Source of the DNA: Wurfbainia villosa
Taxonomy: Eukaryota; Streptophyta; Magnoliopsida; Zingiberales; Zingiberaceae
Assembly (NCBI GenBank): GCA_025175895.1
Contig: CM045992.1
Location: 120,802,377 to 120,866,376, forward strand
Reading direction: 5' to 3'
Length of the DNA stretch: 64,000 bases
The position numbers and the translations under genes are program-made. Shown here piece after piece: positions 48,206 to 58,406 of the stretch. Each line of letters begins with the position of its first letter. The first letter of the stretch is position 1. The notes under the pieces are model-generated. The model ran no database searches, was not told the origin of the DNA, and saw nothing but the letters and a program-made list of their open reading frames with translations.

Positions 48206-49955
48206 TCAAGCATTATTTTCAGTGGCGGATGAGGGCAACAGCGGCTGAGTGATCAGGCTGGAAGCTTTGAATGAAGCATTTTGTCTAACGCCATCATGAT
48301 CCTTAGCTGCGAAGGCTCTCTCTTGACTCTTCCCCCACAGCACCAGATACAGCCCGGCAATGATAAACACCGCACCAATGATGCTGCACAAAATTAAACA
48401 TGGAAACGAAAACAAAAAACGGAAAAGAAAAAGAAAAAACAATTAAGTTTAGCAGATTTCTCGGATGTCTTCGTTTGTCGATCGTTTCTCGAAAAGAAGA
48501 GAGTGCTATGTTGCCCCATACCCGCCGAGGTAAAATTGCTCGCCCAAAGTGATAGAAGCCATGACTGCAACGACTAGAGTTTGAACTGGCTGGTAGACGG
48601 CCACAAAGACAGGGCCTCCCCTGTCGATGCACCATATCTGGACAGCGAAGGCAATACCAGAAGCAACAAATCCCTGCATATAATCCATGTTTAGTTACAC
48701 CTCAGCTCGTTTTGTGTGTAATCTGAGACATATATATTAATTTATATATGTGCAAATTACTCGTCAGATCAAGGCATATTAATTTGAGGAGGACACGACT
48801 AGAACTACATATATATCAGTTCTCCTCCATGCTTGATCGAGTGAAGGTGGAGCTGTTTAATCTATTTGCGCATAAATTCTACGACAGGTTCAGGCGCGAA
48901 TCTGAAAACGTAGAGCTTACAGCATAGAGGATGGTGAAGAGCTCGCCACCGGAGTGGAAGACCCAGGCGTCGGCGTCACGCTCAACGAAGGCGGCGATGA
49001 TGAGGAACTGGATGACTCCAAAGAAACAGGTGAAGGAGGTGACGGAGAGCCTGGCCGGGTACTTCTTCAGCACAGGCTTCTGAAGCACGAGCCACCCCGA
49101 CCACGACAAGCAGTGCCCGACGAGGTAGACGCAGCCCAACGTCCAGTCCTTCGCCTCCGCCACTGCCGGCCCCGCCTTCACCGTCGTCGAAGGCCCAAGT
49201 ACCGACGGCCCTTTGTACAGCGTGATGACCGTCGCGCCGCCGACGCACGCAATAGTTCCGGCGAGCTTGGCGATTCCATCTCGACGATTCAGCTGCACCT
49301 TCTCGATCCTGCAAGCAGCCGGAGCGAGGGATGTTAAATATCAAAACTCTCTGTAAACGCACGCATCGACATGAGGATCGGAGTAGCTAGCGTAGTGAAC
49401 TGCCTGAGGGCCGCGGCCATGGCGAAGGTGATTGCCGGAACAGAGTTCTGGATGGCGGAGGCGAATGTCGGAGAAGTGTTATCGAGACCAAGCAAATAGA
49501 ACCCCTGGTTGGCCGTTATACTGATTCAATTCCAATGGTCAGTACCGAGTTCGAGGGCACATCAAACCTGACGCGTTAAACTACGTACGTACCCGCAGAG
49601 AGCGAGCAGGAAGAACTGGACGAGCAAGGAGACCGTCATCTGCGGCCTGTCCTTCCTGCAACAGTTCGTTTCCATGCAATTTAAGCTTTTCTCTTGCCAT
49701 GAATCAATTAATTAAAGGTGGTCACGCAAGACACAGTGCGTACTTCTCGAGGAAGTAGGCGAACGGGAGGAGAAGGACGAAGGCGACGACGTTGCGGTAA
49801 ACGGGAAAGACGACTTTGCTGATGCCCATGTTGAGGGCGGCACGCGAGACGACGTGGAAGCCGGCGTAGCCGAACTGCAGCGCCAGCATGGCGACGTGCA
49901 ACTGCGCCTTCTCCGGCACGCCGCAAACTCTCTTCCCCGCCGCCACCTCTGCCAT
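48206..49955 (-). CDS. WAT1: WAT1 (WALLS ARE THIN 1) EamA-type vacuolar transporter
   Basis: Six exons: 49955-49744, 49655-49593, 49520-49401 (or to 49404), 49308-48921, 48673-48522, 48383-48206; about 370 residues. Ten hydrophobic segments fit two EamA/DMT repeats. Near-verbatim WAT1 blocks are GYAGFHVVSRAALNMGISK, TANQGFYLLGLDNTSPTFA, GHCLSWSGWLVLQKPVLK, ARLSVTSFTCFFGVIQFLI and AFAVQIWCIDRGGPVFVAVY. The C terminus has the ITQPLL motif. In Arabidopsis WAT1 is a tonoplast auxin transporter needed for secondary wall deposition in fibres and also affects vascular-pathogen resistance. The exon 3 donor is ambiguous: a GT site gives ALRQIEKV, while a GC site three bases earlier gives ALRIEKV, as in Arabidopsis. 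The predicted loop between TM4 and TM5 is shorter than in Arabidopsis. Orthology is strong; transport function is from the family. Confidence 0.95.
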
Positions 49956-50035
49956 ACCGAAACAACACAGAGAGAGAGAGAGATTCGAGGGAAACGGTTA
50001 AGCGCGAACGAAGTGGTTCGGTTCGATACTTGTCG

Positions 50036-50043
50036 TATTTATA
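50036..50043 (-). promoter_or_regulatory. TATA box of WAT1
   Basis: TATAAATA on the minus strand lies about 81 bp upstream of the WAT1 ATG, followed by a CT-rich leader (a GA run on the plus strand at 49970-49982). Confidence 0.65.
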
Positions 50044-50429
50044 ACGGTCTCGACCATCCTTGTACCGCATGATCTGGGGGAGTTAATCTCGACCATTCAA
50101 TTAATAACATTTATGACTAAATCCAGCTTAGATTTTATTTATTTATTTATGGATATAAAATCTATTAAATTGGATCCGCTAGATTTTGCAGCGGGCGGGT
50201 TCATTTCAGGTGCTGAGGCTTCCCTGCTTTAAGAGACATCTTGTCAGTGTATAGGAATTACACTGAAATACGATGAATGCCCCCAGGCCACATTGGGTGG
50301 TTTGTCGTATATCTTGCTCGCTTCTTTATAGACAGCTCGAGGTTTTATTGTCTCTCAATCAAGCATGCAACTTCCTCATCATGCATGCCTCGGTTGGTGA
50401 AATAGGAAACACTTTTTTTTTTTTTTTAT

Positions 50430-50680
50430 TTCTACCGAGATAGTGTAGTGGTTAAAATACGACGATATTTATAAAAGTGATATGAGTTGATTTCGAATGA
50501 GGTCTAAAATTGTTTTTTTTTTAAATTTAGATGACTCCTACGTGTCTTGACTATCATATCAAGACACATAGAGTCCTCCGTGATTTACCTCTCTCATAAT
50601 GATCGTGTAACAGACTGGTCGGAGCCACTAGATTGATGGTTCCAATCTTTTATAAGAAACACGATTTTTTACATTTCATA
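50430..50680 (+). repeat. tRNA-derived SINE-like repeat (copy with intact box A)
   Basis: TAGTGTAGTGG at 50441-50451 fits the Pol III box A consensus exactly. GATTTCGAATGA at 50489-50500 is a near match to box B, with tRNA-like spacing. Downstream is the block CCTCCGTGATTTACCTCTCT (50577), then ATGATCGTG. Related copies lie at 53285-53505 and, in part, 43005-43255. Confidence 0.6.
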
Positions 50681-51441
50681 GAAAAACATAGTTCGATCTT
50701 CTGTTATATATGATTCGATGACAAATTTAGGAAAAATCTATTTGGATGACTCTAAAGTTAACTCCGATGGATGAAATACAGTTGATTTGGTATCGTTCAA
50801 GAATAGCCTTATTATGGAGTCCGAAATAACGATGAAAAAGCTGAGTCTTCCTAATTTACCTTTGGTGGCCGATGGAAGTCATTTGAGTTCTGATCTTACC
50901 CAATTTAATTATTAGTGAGGTGTCCCGAAGATCCGTATAACAGGACCGATCATTCTCAAAAGTTAATCGAATCGAAAATTGAGTGTCAATAAGAAAAAAG
51001 GAAAGACGATTTTTTTTTAAATAGTATAATAATTTTTAGGAAATTAATATAAAAAATGTAATTAAACATATTTTTATTTGGTTTGTAATAATAGATAAGG
51101 AATTGAATGACTAATTATCCACAAAAGAATATATTATAGCGAAGAGTTATTCTTAAAAAGAATAATTATTTACCGACTTAAAATTAAATGTTAATTTCAT
51201 GATTTTTTTCTTCCACCGATTGTATCAAGTTTTGCCTATTCCTTGCTTGTAATTTAATGAAATATGCAAAACGGCGACCGAGATTTTTTTTTTCTTTTAT
51301 CAATGTTAAAAAATAAGTCGTGATATTCAGGGATTATGGATTTGAATCTCGAAAATTAGTTTTTATAAAAAAGAATAAAATTATTTACAATAGATTTTTT
51401 TTGTAATTTCACATTTGTGAATATTTAGTACAATTTTTTTT

Positions 51442-51945
51442 CGACGATTTATCAAACAGCCCTCCTGAAATTTAAAATTGCTCAAAAAGTGTTTCATACT
51501 TTCATATTTATCAAATAATGTACTTAATTCTTTTTTTATCTTTTTCGTCAAAAAAATCTGTACCATTGTGATGCTAAAATTACAAGATCACCGTATTTTG
51601 ATTTGAATTTCAAAGACTACAGTGGTGGTGTGCAATTCCAAAGACTACAGTGGTGGTACTGGAATTTGCTGGGAATTTAAATCCGAGCACCAATGTGGTG
51701 CTCGGATTTAAATTTCTAGCACCACAGTGGTGGTGCAATTCCAGCACCGCCATCGTGGTATTGGAAATTTAAATCTCAGCACCACAGTGGTGTTGAAATT
51801 TGAATTTTCAGCACCACGTTCGGAAATTAAGTGTGTTATTTTTGAAGGATAAAAAAGAAATTAAGTGTTATTTGATGAATAAAAAAATATGAGACATTTT
51901 TTAGACAATTCTAAAGTTCAGGAGCGTTATTTAGTAAATTATCGT
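51442..51945. mobile_element. MITE with palindromic array (copy 2)
   Basis: The left end CGACGATTTATCAAACAGCC and the inverted right end (reverse complement AACGATAATTTACTAAATAA) frame about 500 bp. Sub-terminal GAAATTTAAAATTGCTCAAA is shared with copy 1 at 948-1434. The core again has iterated GCACCACAGTGGTGG-type units between TTTGAATTTCA-like spacers. The terminal and core sequences are clearly related to copy 1 while the flanks differ, which supports a mobile family. Confidence 0.78.
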
Positions 51946-52412
51946 TTTTTTTTCTTTATCACTTAAGAGCCGTGTGAGATGAAAGTCTCCTGCACGATTT
52001 TTAATGAGAAAAAAAAAATAAGAAATCCTCTTTTTTTAACTCCGACTCTCCCACTTTAATCGTTGCTTTTTTTTTTTTTCGTTACTTCGAAAGTAGCTGC
52101 TTCGGTTTAAACCAGGTGATTTTTAAATACTCTTTTTTATTTCTCATCGAATGAATGACATCTTCTTTTGGAAATTCTAAATAAGAAGAATCTCATTGCT
52201 ATTACTCAAAAAAAATATATACAGAACTATTACATTATCATGCAACAAACTTTCATGGTTATTACTAAACAAGCATGAAACATACATACGATATAATTGC
52301 ATATTGGTCCATCATTTTTTTTTTCTTCCATTTTTATTTATCAATGTTAATTAAAAACAGAAATTAATTTACAGAAGATTAATAATTTTGTTTATACGAG
52401 AAAACCGAAGAT

Positions 52413-52442
52413 GTAAATGTAAATGTAAATGTAAATGTAAAT
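52413..52442. repeat. (GTAAAT)5 hexanucleotide repeat
   Basis: Five consecutive GTAAAT units, a likely polymorphic microsatellite. Confidence 0.9.
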
Positions 52443-53284
52443 AGAAAGATTGGCGTTGTTGCATGCAGTGATGGCCGGCCGGCCGGCCTCCCTCGCCATC
52501 ATGAGGCAGGCGGCGTGGCCCGTCCTCTGGGCAAAATTCCAGCAGGAAAATGACGCAGATCGCTTGGACTGTCGAAGAGGCAAAGGATTCTCATGCACCG
52601 ATATCGACTGCAGATCTACAGTTCGAGATCTGTCCGTGTCCCCATATTCCAACACCCTGCAGCTAGCCACCTGCTGCAAAGGCAAAGCCTGATCATCATC
52701 GTCCAACACTAGTACTGCTGCAACTGCGCAAGCTTGCAATAGCTAGCAAGCGTTTTAATTACCACAAATAAACCGATCGATCGATCGATCGATCGAATGT
52801 GTTCTAATGGCTGCTGCAAGTGTGGCCGGCTTTAGTGAAGGTGAAGCTACAGACAGACAGGCCCTGCATGTGGTCTGTGGATGCTAAACGAATTAAGAGG
52901 TCGTGAGCTTTGGATTCTCGATCGCCCTGCAGCTTGCATTTTGTGAAGATGAAGCCTTCTTAGTTTTGATGCCGTAATTATGCGGCGTGGACTACTTGTA
53001 AATATACTACTGATATCATTGGAGTGGATGGCTGGTGCTTTACATTTTGGACTAGCTCGTACGTACTGAATGCTCCGATTGACTGACCAGAGACCTAGCT
53101 AGTTTGGGACCCATGCACTCAGAGTCCTACTAAAGCCATTAATATAATGATTAAGTGCCATGCAGTGAGATTAATTAATTTTGATTATTCTAATAATCGA
53201 ATTTATAGGAATTGGATGAATTAGATCGGAGCTGATGCATCCATTCTCGCCCAATATTAGAATCTCGATTGTCTCTTGTGTTTC

Positions 53285-53505
53285 CAAGGGATGATCGATG
53301 ATCATGTGGTAGTTAAGGTACGATGGTATTTATAAAAATGACATGGATTGATTTTGAAGAAAGTCTAAAATTCTTTTTTTTTTATCTTGGCCACTATATC
53401 AAGATCCATAAAAACCTCCGTAATTTACCTCTTTGATCATAATGATCATGAAATAAGTCGATGGGACAACTAAGTTGACGATTCCAATCTTTTGTAGAAT
53501 CGATC
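53285..53505 (+). repeat. SINE-like repeat (second full copy)
   Basis: CATGTGGTAGTTAAGGTACG, then ATGGATTGATTTTGAAGAAA, the block ACCTCCGTAATTTACCTCT, and GACGATTCCAATCTTTTGTA run in the same order as in 50430-50680. Its box A and box B are mutated, so it is probably inactive. Confidence 0.6.
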
Positions 53506-53584
53506 GTCATCTAATTGGTAACTTACCTACGTATGCCAATTCGCCTCTTCTAATCGGGCTTGCACGATTGCTATCTCGAAGGTA

Positions 53585-54085
53585 GGGTTGTAATTAAACG
53601 AGCCTAGTAATAAGATAACTAAGTCGAGTTAAGCTAAATTTAAAATTAATCGAGTTATTGAAAAATTCGTTCAAATTTGATTTAATTTCTTTTTTTAATT
53701 AGAGATTATTGAACTTGATTTGGTTCAAATTTGTTTAAATTCGATTTATTTAAATGTTATTTAGTGGTTAAGTTAAACTTATTTATTTATTTTAAATTTT
53801 TAATATTTTAATTTTTATTTATAAATAAGTTCATAAATAATTTTTAAATGAATTTAATAATAAACACTGTTCACGAATATTATCCATAAATATCGTTCTC
53901 AAATATTATTCACAAATATTAATAAGTCGAATATATATATATATATTTAAATTTATTTATTTAATTTATAAAAATATTCAAATTTATTTTTTAATTAATT
54001 TTGATATTTATTAAATGAACGTACATAAATTTATCGAATCGATCATTAAATTTGTCCGTAAAGGATTCATTCATTTACCGTTCTA
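53585..54085. mobile_element. Non-autonomous repeat with GTTCACGAATATT motifs (copy 2, inverted)
   Basis: Blocks such as TAAGTCGAGTTAAGCTAAAT and CACTGTTCACGAATATTATC correspond, in reverse complement, to 45285-45885. It begins near TAGGGTTGTAATTAAACGAG and ends near 54085. No coding capacity. Confidence 0.55.
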
Positions 54086-55433
54086 CTCGGAGGGCAGAGA
54101 CGGAGTACGTACGTAGGCAGGAGAGAAGCGATTTGCACCATTCCACTCCTCGGATTCCCTGCAGCGGTGTCGTTTAGAATGTGAACTTTCACGCACCGAG
54201 CTACGGAGTGGGCTCCACGTCGATTTTTCACTCGTGATTGCACCACGCCGCCGGGGATTCCGCCACCGTTGGCGTATCATTAAATCAACACGGAGTGTGT
54301 TTTTTTTTTTAAATATATATAAAAAAATTATTTTTACATTTTTTTTCAGCGAACCACTTTGCATGTGTTGTCTTCACATGCCTTGTCCATGATATTTGAG
54401 GTTCTTACCATGTTCCAAATGCAGGACATGTACAGCGGCCATTGAATGAACTTGTTTTTTTCTTTTTCTTTTTCTTTTTTTTTTGTTTTGTTTTTGCACC
54501 GAAACCCAGCAAATTCTCGAGTCGACACAGAATGGGAAATTATAAATCGCAGTAAAATTAGTTTTTAATAATTAAAGAGTCGAAGGAGAAGACAAATAAG
54601 AAACGGATGAATGCAATCTGACCAACCTTTCTTCAGTTTTACTAGTTACTTTGTTCCCTACTTTACCAAAAGCTAACTACTCTCTCATGCACGTGAATGT
54701 GATGCCAAGCATTTATTGCAGTTACCAAAATAAATTTATATATATATATATATATATATTTTTGGTTATTGGCCGTTACTTGCTTCGGACCATGATCAGT
54801 AAAAAAAAAAATTCTATATTATCGTTTAATATATTCAGTTACATGTAGTTGTGCAAGAATCATGGATCCAATGCTCTTTTTTTTTTTTCTCTTTTTTTTT
54901 TTTTAAAAAAAAAAAAGAAAGAAAGAAAGAAAGAAAGAATCATGGATCCAAATGTCGATCTCGTGCATGGAAGCAAAAGTTTTAACGTGTGAACTACGTC
55001 AAGTCCGGGCGATGTCGAAGACTCAAAAGCAGCGATAATGACCCAATAAATGCATGCTAGCTCGCTTCCAAAACAATATACTGAAAATCTTCATTTTAAT
55101 TTGCAGATACTGAACAATTCTGAATCGAGAAGAAGGAGACGGAAGGTAAATATATTCATCCAAATTAAATCGATCGGTCAGACTCAGATCAAATACAACC
55201 ACTAGCTATATATATATTTTCTATCTGATCACAAACTGCATGCAATTAATTAATGAAGAAGAAGAATCACGCAAGCCGCTACAGGATGAATAATCCACAC
55301 TATTTGTGTATATTTATATATATATATATATATATATATGATATATCAAACAAAGAAGAAACTAAGGGTGGCCGTGCAGATCTCTTTAATCAGCAAGAAT
55401 TCATCGATATATAAACTATTTAAGTGTAATTAA

Positions 55434-55826
55434 TTAATCGCCATGATCGGAATCCTGAACCTTCACCCTCTTCGCGTGCGCTGCCGTCGTCGTCGGCTGG
55501 TCAACCGCGCGGCTTCTCCGCTGGAACATCTGCTCCAACTCTTCGGCCTCCACCGCGATGAGCTGCAGCACTCGCTGCTGCTGATGCCGCAGAGGCCGCC
55601 GCCGCCGCCGCCTCCACTTCCGCTTCTTCCTCGGCGGCGGCGGGCAATTCAGCGGCTCCGGCGGGAGCCTGCTGCCCTCCGACGTCGGCGTGAGGCAGCA
55701 GTAGCCAGGATCGGCCTCCGAAATTCCCCTGCCATCGGCGGCAGCGGCAGCCTCCTGGTCATCTGCCACCGGAGGGGAACTGCTCCTGCTCACTTCGATG
55801 GGCCGCAACCCAGCAGAGGCTGACAT
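55434..55826 (-). CDS. SIAMESE-related (SMR) cyclin-dependent kinase inhibitor
   Basis: A single exon of 130 residues. The SMR signature is CLTPTSEGSRLPPEP followed by NCPPPPRKKRKW (about residues 44-73), corresponding to the conserved CRTPTS...IP...CPPAPRKP block of SIM/SMR proteins. An arginine-rich stretch directly after it (RRRRRRP) is a likely nuclear localisation signal. The N terminus is acidic and alanine-rich. SMR proteins bind CDKA/CDKB-cyclin complexes in the nucleus, block mitosis and promote endoreduplication, often under stress or hormone control. The ATG at 55826 (MSASAGLRPIEV) is chosen; an upstream in-frame ATG at 55877 lies about where transcription should start given the TATA-like TATATAAT at 55906-55913. 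Which SMR it corresponds to cannot be decided from sequence alone. Confidence 0.83.
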   Translation of the reverse strand: MSASAGLRPIEVSRSSSPPVADDQEAAAAADGRGISEADPGYCCLTPTSEGSRLPPEPLNCPPPPRKKRKWRRRRRRPLRHQQQRVLQLIAVEAEELEQMFQRRSRAVDQPTTTAAHAKRVKVQDSDHGD

Positions 55827-58406
55827 GATGCGGCAGCGAGCGAGACACAAACAATCTATATAATTTAAGAGGCGCACATACAGTTAGGCTAAGGCTAGGC
55901 AGGCATTATATAATGTATATATCGTGTTGTCCGATCCATAAGGCTTGCAAGAGAAGGTTGTTAATGATAATTATTGTGGCGTTGCAAGGTTCCAAGATGA
56001 TATCGACTTTTTTTACTTTTGGAATTGGATGGATGGATGGAGATGGAGATGGAGTGTGGGACCAATGGAAGAAGGGATCTTATCTTCTATTCATTCATTC
56101 TAACGACAGAGGAGAGGCAACGTTATGGGAGGCTGCAGTGAGTGTGTGTGTGCGCGCGCGAGTGAGCGATCGAGGGCATAAACTTTATCTGTTTTGTTTT
56201 GTCCTGTAGGCAGATGATTATGGAACAAGCTAAGGGACGGTCAAAAGTACAGCGTTAATGGTTAAGCAAAAAGAGAAAAATAAAATTAAAAAATAAAAAC
56301 AAAAGGAGTAGAAAAATTACAGCGAATTTTAGAATGGAGAGATTAAAATCGTCAATCTAATATCTTTGTCACATAAAATTTATAAAAAAGTAAATCATAG
56401 AACGACACTGCTCGTAGACGCGATTGATAAGACACAGAATGACCACGTGAAAATAAAATTTTAGATCTATTTTCAAAATCGATTCTTGTGTATAAATTTC
56501 CATGAGATGGATGGAAGTCGATAGTTTAAGAGAGGAGTGTGGTGGGGGGTCATAGGATACCTTAGGGAGGGGGAGGGCCCAGGGGCTAAATGGAGTTGGC
56601 ATTGGATGCTGCTGGGGGCGTTAAATGCACCGCCTGCTTGCTCGATGCGATCAATAAAAGAATAAAGGCCCAGGGAATTAATTAAAGGGAATTACTCTTG
56701 TTTACTTCTGCTCTGGTATATATTCTGTTCTATTTTTATGTACCTTTTTCTTTTTTTTAATAATTTAAAATAATAATAATAATAATAATAATACATCTTA
56801 TAATTATCTAATGTTTCCGTCTAGAGATAATAGAACAGTGGGTTTTGATTAGAATTTAATATTAAAATTTAGTCTGATCGAACAGAAAAAAAAAGAGTGG
56901 AAATTCATGGGAGACGTGTGCCATGGGGCAAAATGGTCGATGAAATGGGATGGAAATGAAATTTTTAGCATTTTAAAATAAGATAAATAAGCTGAGGAGG
57001 GAATTAGGAAAGACAGAAGGAAAAGATGAGTCAAGTTGGTCGAATAGAACTGCCGGTCTGGCTAGTCAAATAAGACAACTAATGGAGTTGATCGAATGGC
57101 TATAGACGAGATTACATTCGACAGTGTGTAGAAGTTACGGTTGCAAGGCACTGGATGAGAGAGTCTTTGAAGAAACTATCTCACTTGACCATTCACTTTG
57201 TTTTTCACCTGAAGTACTCTGAAGAATGTTCCTTGTTATGAATTGTATGTGGACAAAGGAGGAGGTTTTGAATGTAGAGAGACACAGGTAGCTTGTGAGT
57301 ATGGACTGTCAGGTCATGTAATGTAATTTAGTTACATGCGAGCAACATGTCATCTTGTGTTAATAGTATTCCTATTCATCCCTGAAAGAGTACTTACTAA
57401 GAGTTGGGAGCGTCGTCGTCGACTAAGCTGGGCCACTGGCCTGAGACTGTCCGAGCTGTGTCGACCAAACTGTGTCGCACCTGAGCTCTTCGCTGACTCA
57501 TGGCGAGCAGCAAATTCATGAAATCAGATCCTGAGAGCACAGTATAGCGTTTGACAACTCTGTTAAGTGTGATATTTTCACATCGGCCATTTTGGAATAC
57601 AAGATGCATGACAAGAATTATCCAAGGGCAGGTCTCCAATACCTATCAGATCAACCTTCCTATGATCTTTTGCCCTAACCAACATGTAAGTGTCAATTGT
57701 GAAATAGCATACCTCCAAAGTTTGTTTGTCGCGCAGATGGAACTGCTACATTTCTGGACAAATCTGCAACAGACAAAAGTATATAAATTAGTCCAAAGAA
57801 GAATAATGAACTTTAGATCAGGTAAACTTCCTGTCCAATTGTACCTTTGGCTTTCCCTTCCCCATCAATATAATCTACTTTGTAGATCACATCTTTGATT
57901 TTTTAACTAACCACGAGAGGCTACACAACTGAGAAGGATGTCTTTGATAAGTAGTATTGTGTGATTTAAACACACGCCCGGAAATAATGACCGGGTGTCT
58001 CCACCAGCACATGATATATCAGATGAAATTCATGCGATCTGATCATCATTAAACATATTGAACTGGGATTAAATTAATACAAATAATAAATAATAGTATA
58101 CACATTTGAGAAGCACTTTCACACCCTGGAATACATGGATGTTCTGATCAAGTCTTGCATTAAATTAAGAGTCATAGCACCAGTAAAAGAAATATGGGTT
58201 CAGCATTCTATATCTAGACGAAGTCTAGATACAACAAATAATGATAGTAATGCAGCATGGAACATGGTCAGGTAGAAACATCTTCCTGTTCCAAGAACTT
58301 CGAGGGTGAGAGAAACAAAATGACATGGACGTCCAACAGACATACACCTCGGGCAGTTGACAGTCGCAATATTTAACTTGAAGAATTTTTAGAGCAATGC
58401 TGCCAT
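55827..58406. other. Intergenic between SMR and RING genes
   Basis: 55827-56000 is the SMR promoter. 56030-56060 has GATGGA repeats and 56773-56791 an (ATA)n run. 57380-57700 is of balanced composition with long non-stop stretches on both strands but no recognised family. 58200-58406 is the likely 3'UTR of the minus-strand RING gene. Confidence 0.45.

Larger units (their letters stand above)
50044..55433. other. Long intergenic region with several repeats
   Basis: 5.4 kb without a convincing gene. It contains two SINE-like repeats (50430-50680, 53285-53505), a MITE (51442-51945), a GTAAAT hexamer repeat (52413-52442), a (CGAT)n run (52774-52796), a diverged MITE-like repeat (53585-54085) and TA microsatellites (54737-54759, 55315-55339). 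The block 52450-52760 is less AT-rich and has open frames on both strands but no ATG-initiated frame that I recognise. Confidence 0.5.

Noticed and set aside
57397..57898. Open frames on both strands in a region of balanced composition
   Set aside because: No motif, no splice-consistent extension, and internal stops in the frame that looked most protein-like; left as unassigned intergenic DNA.
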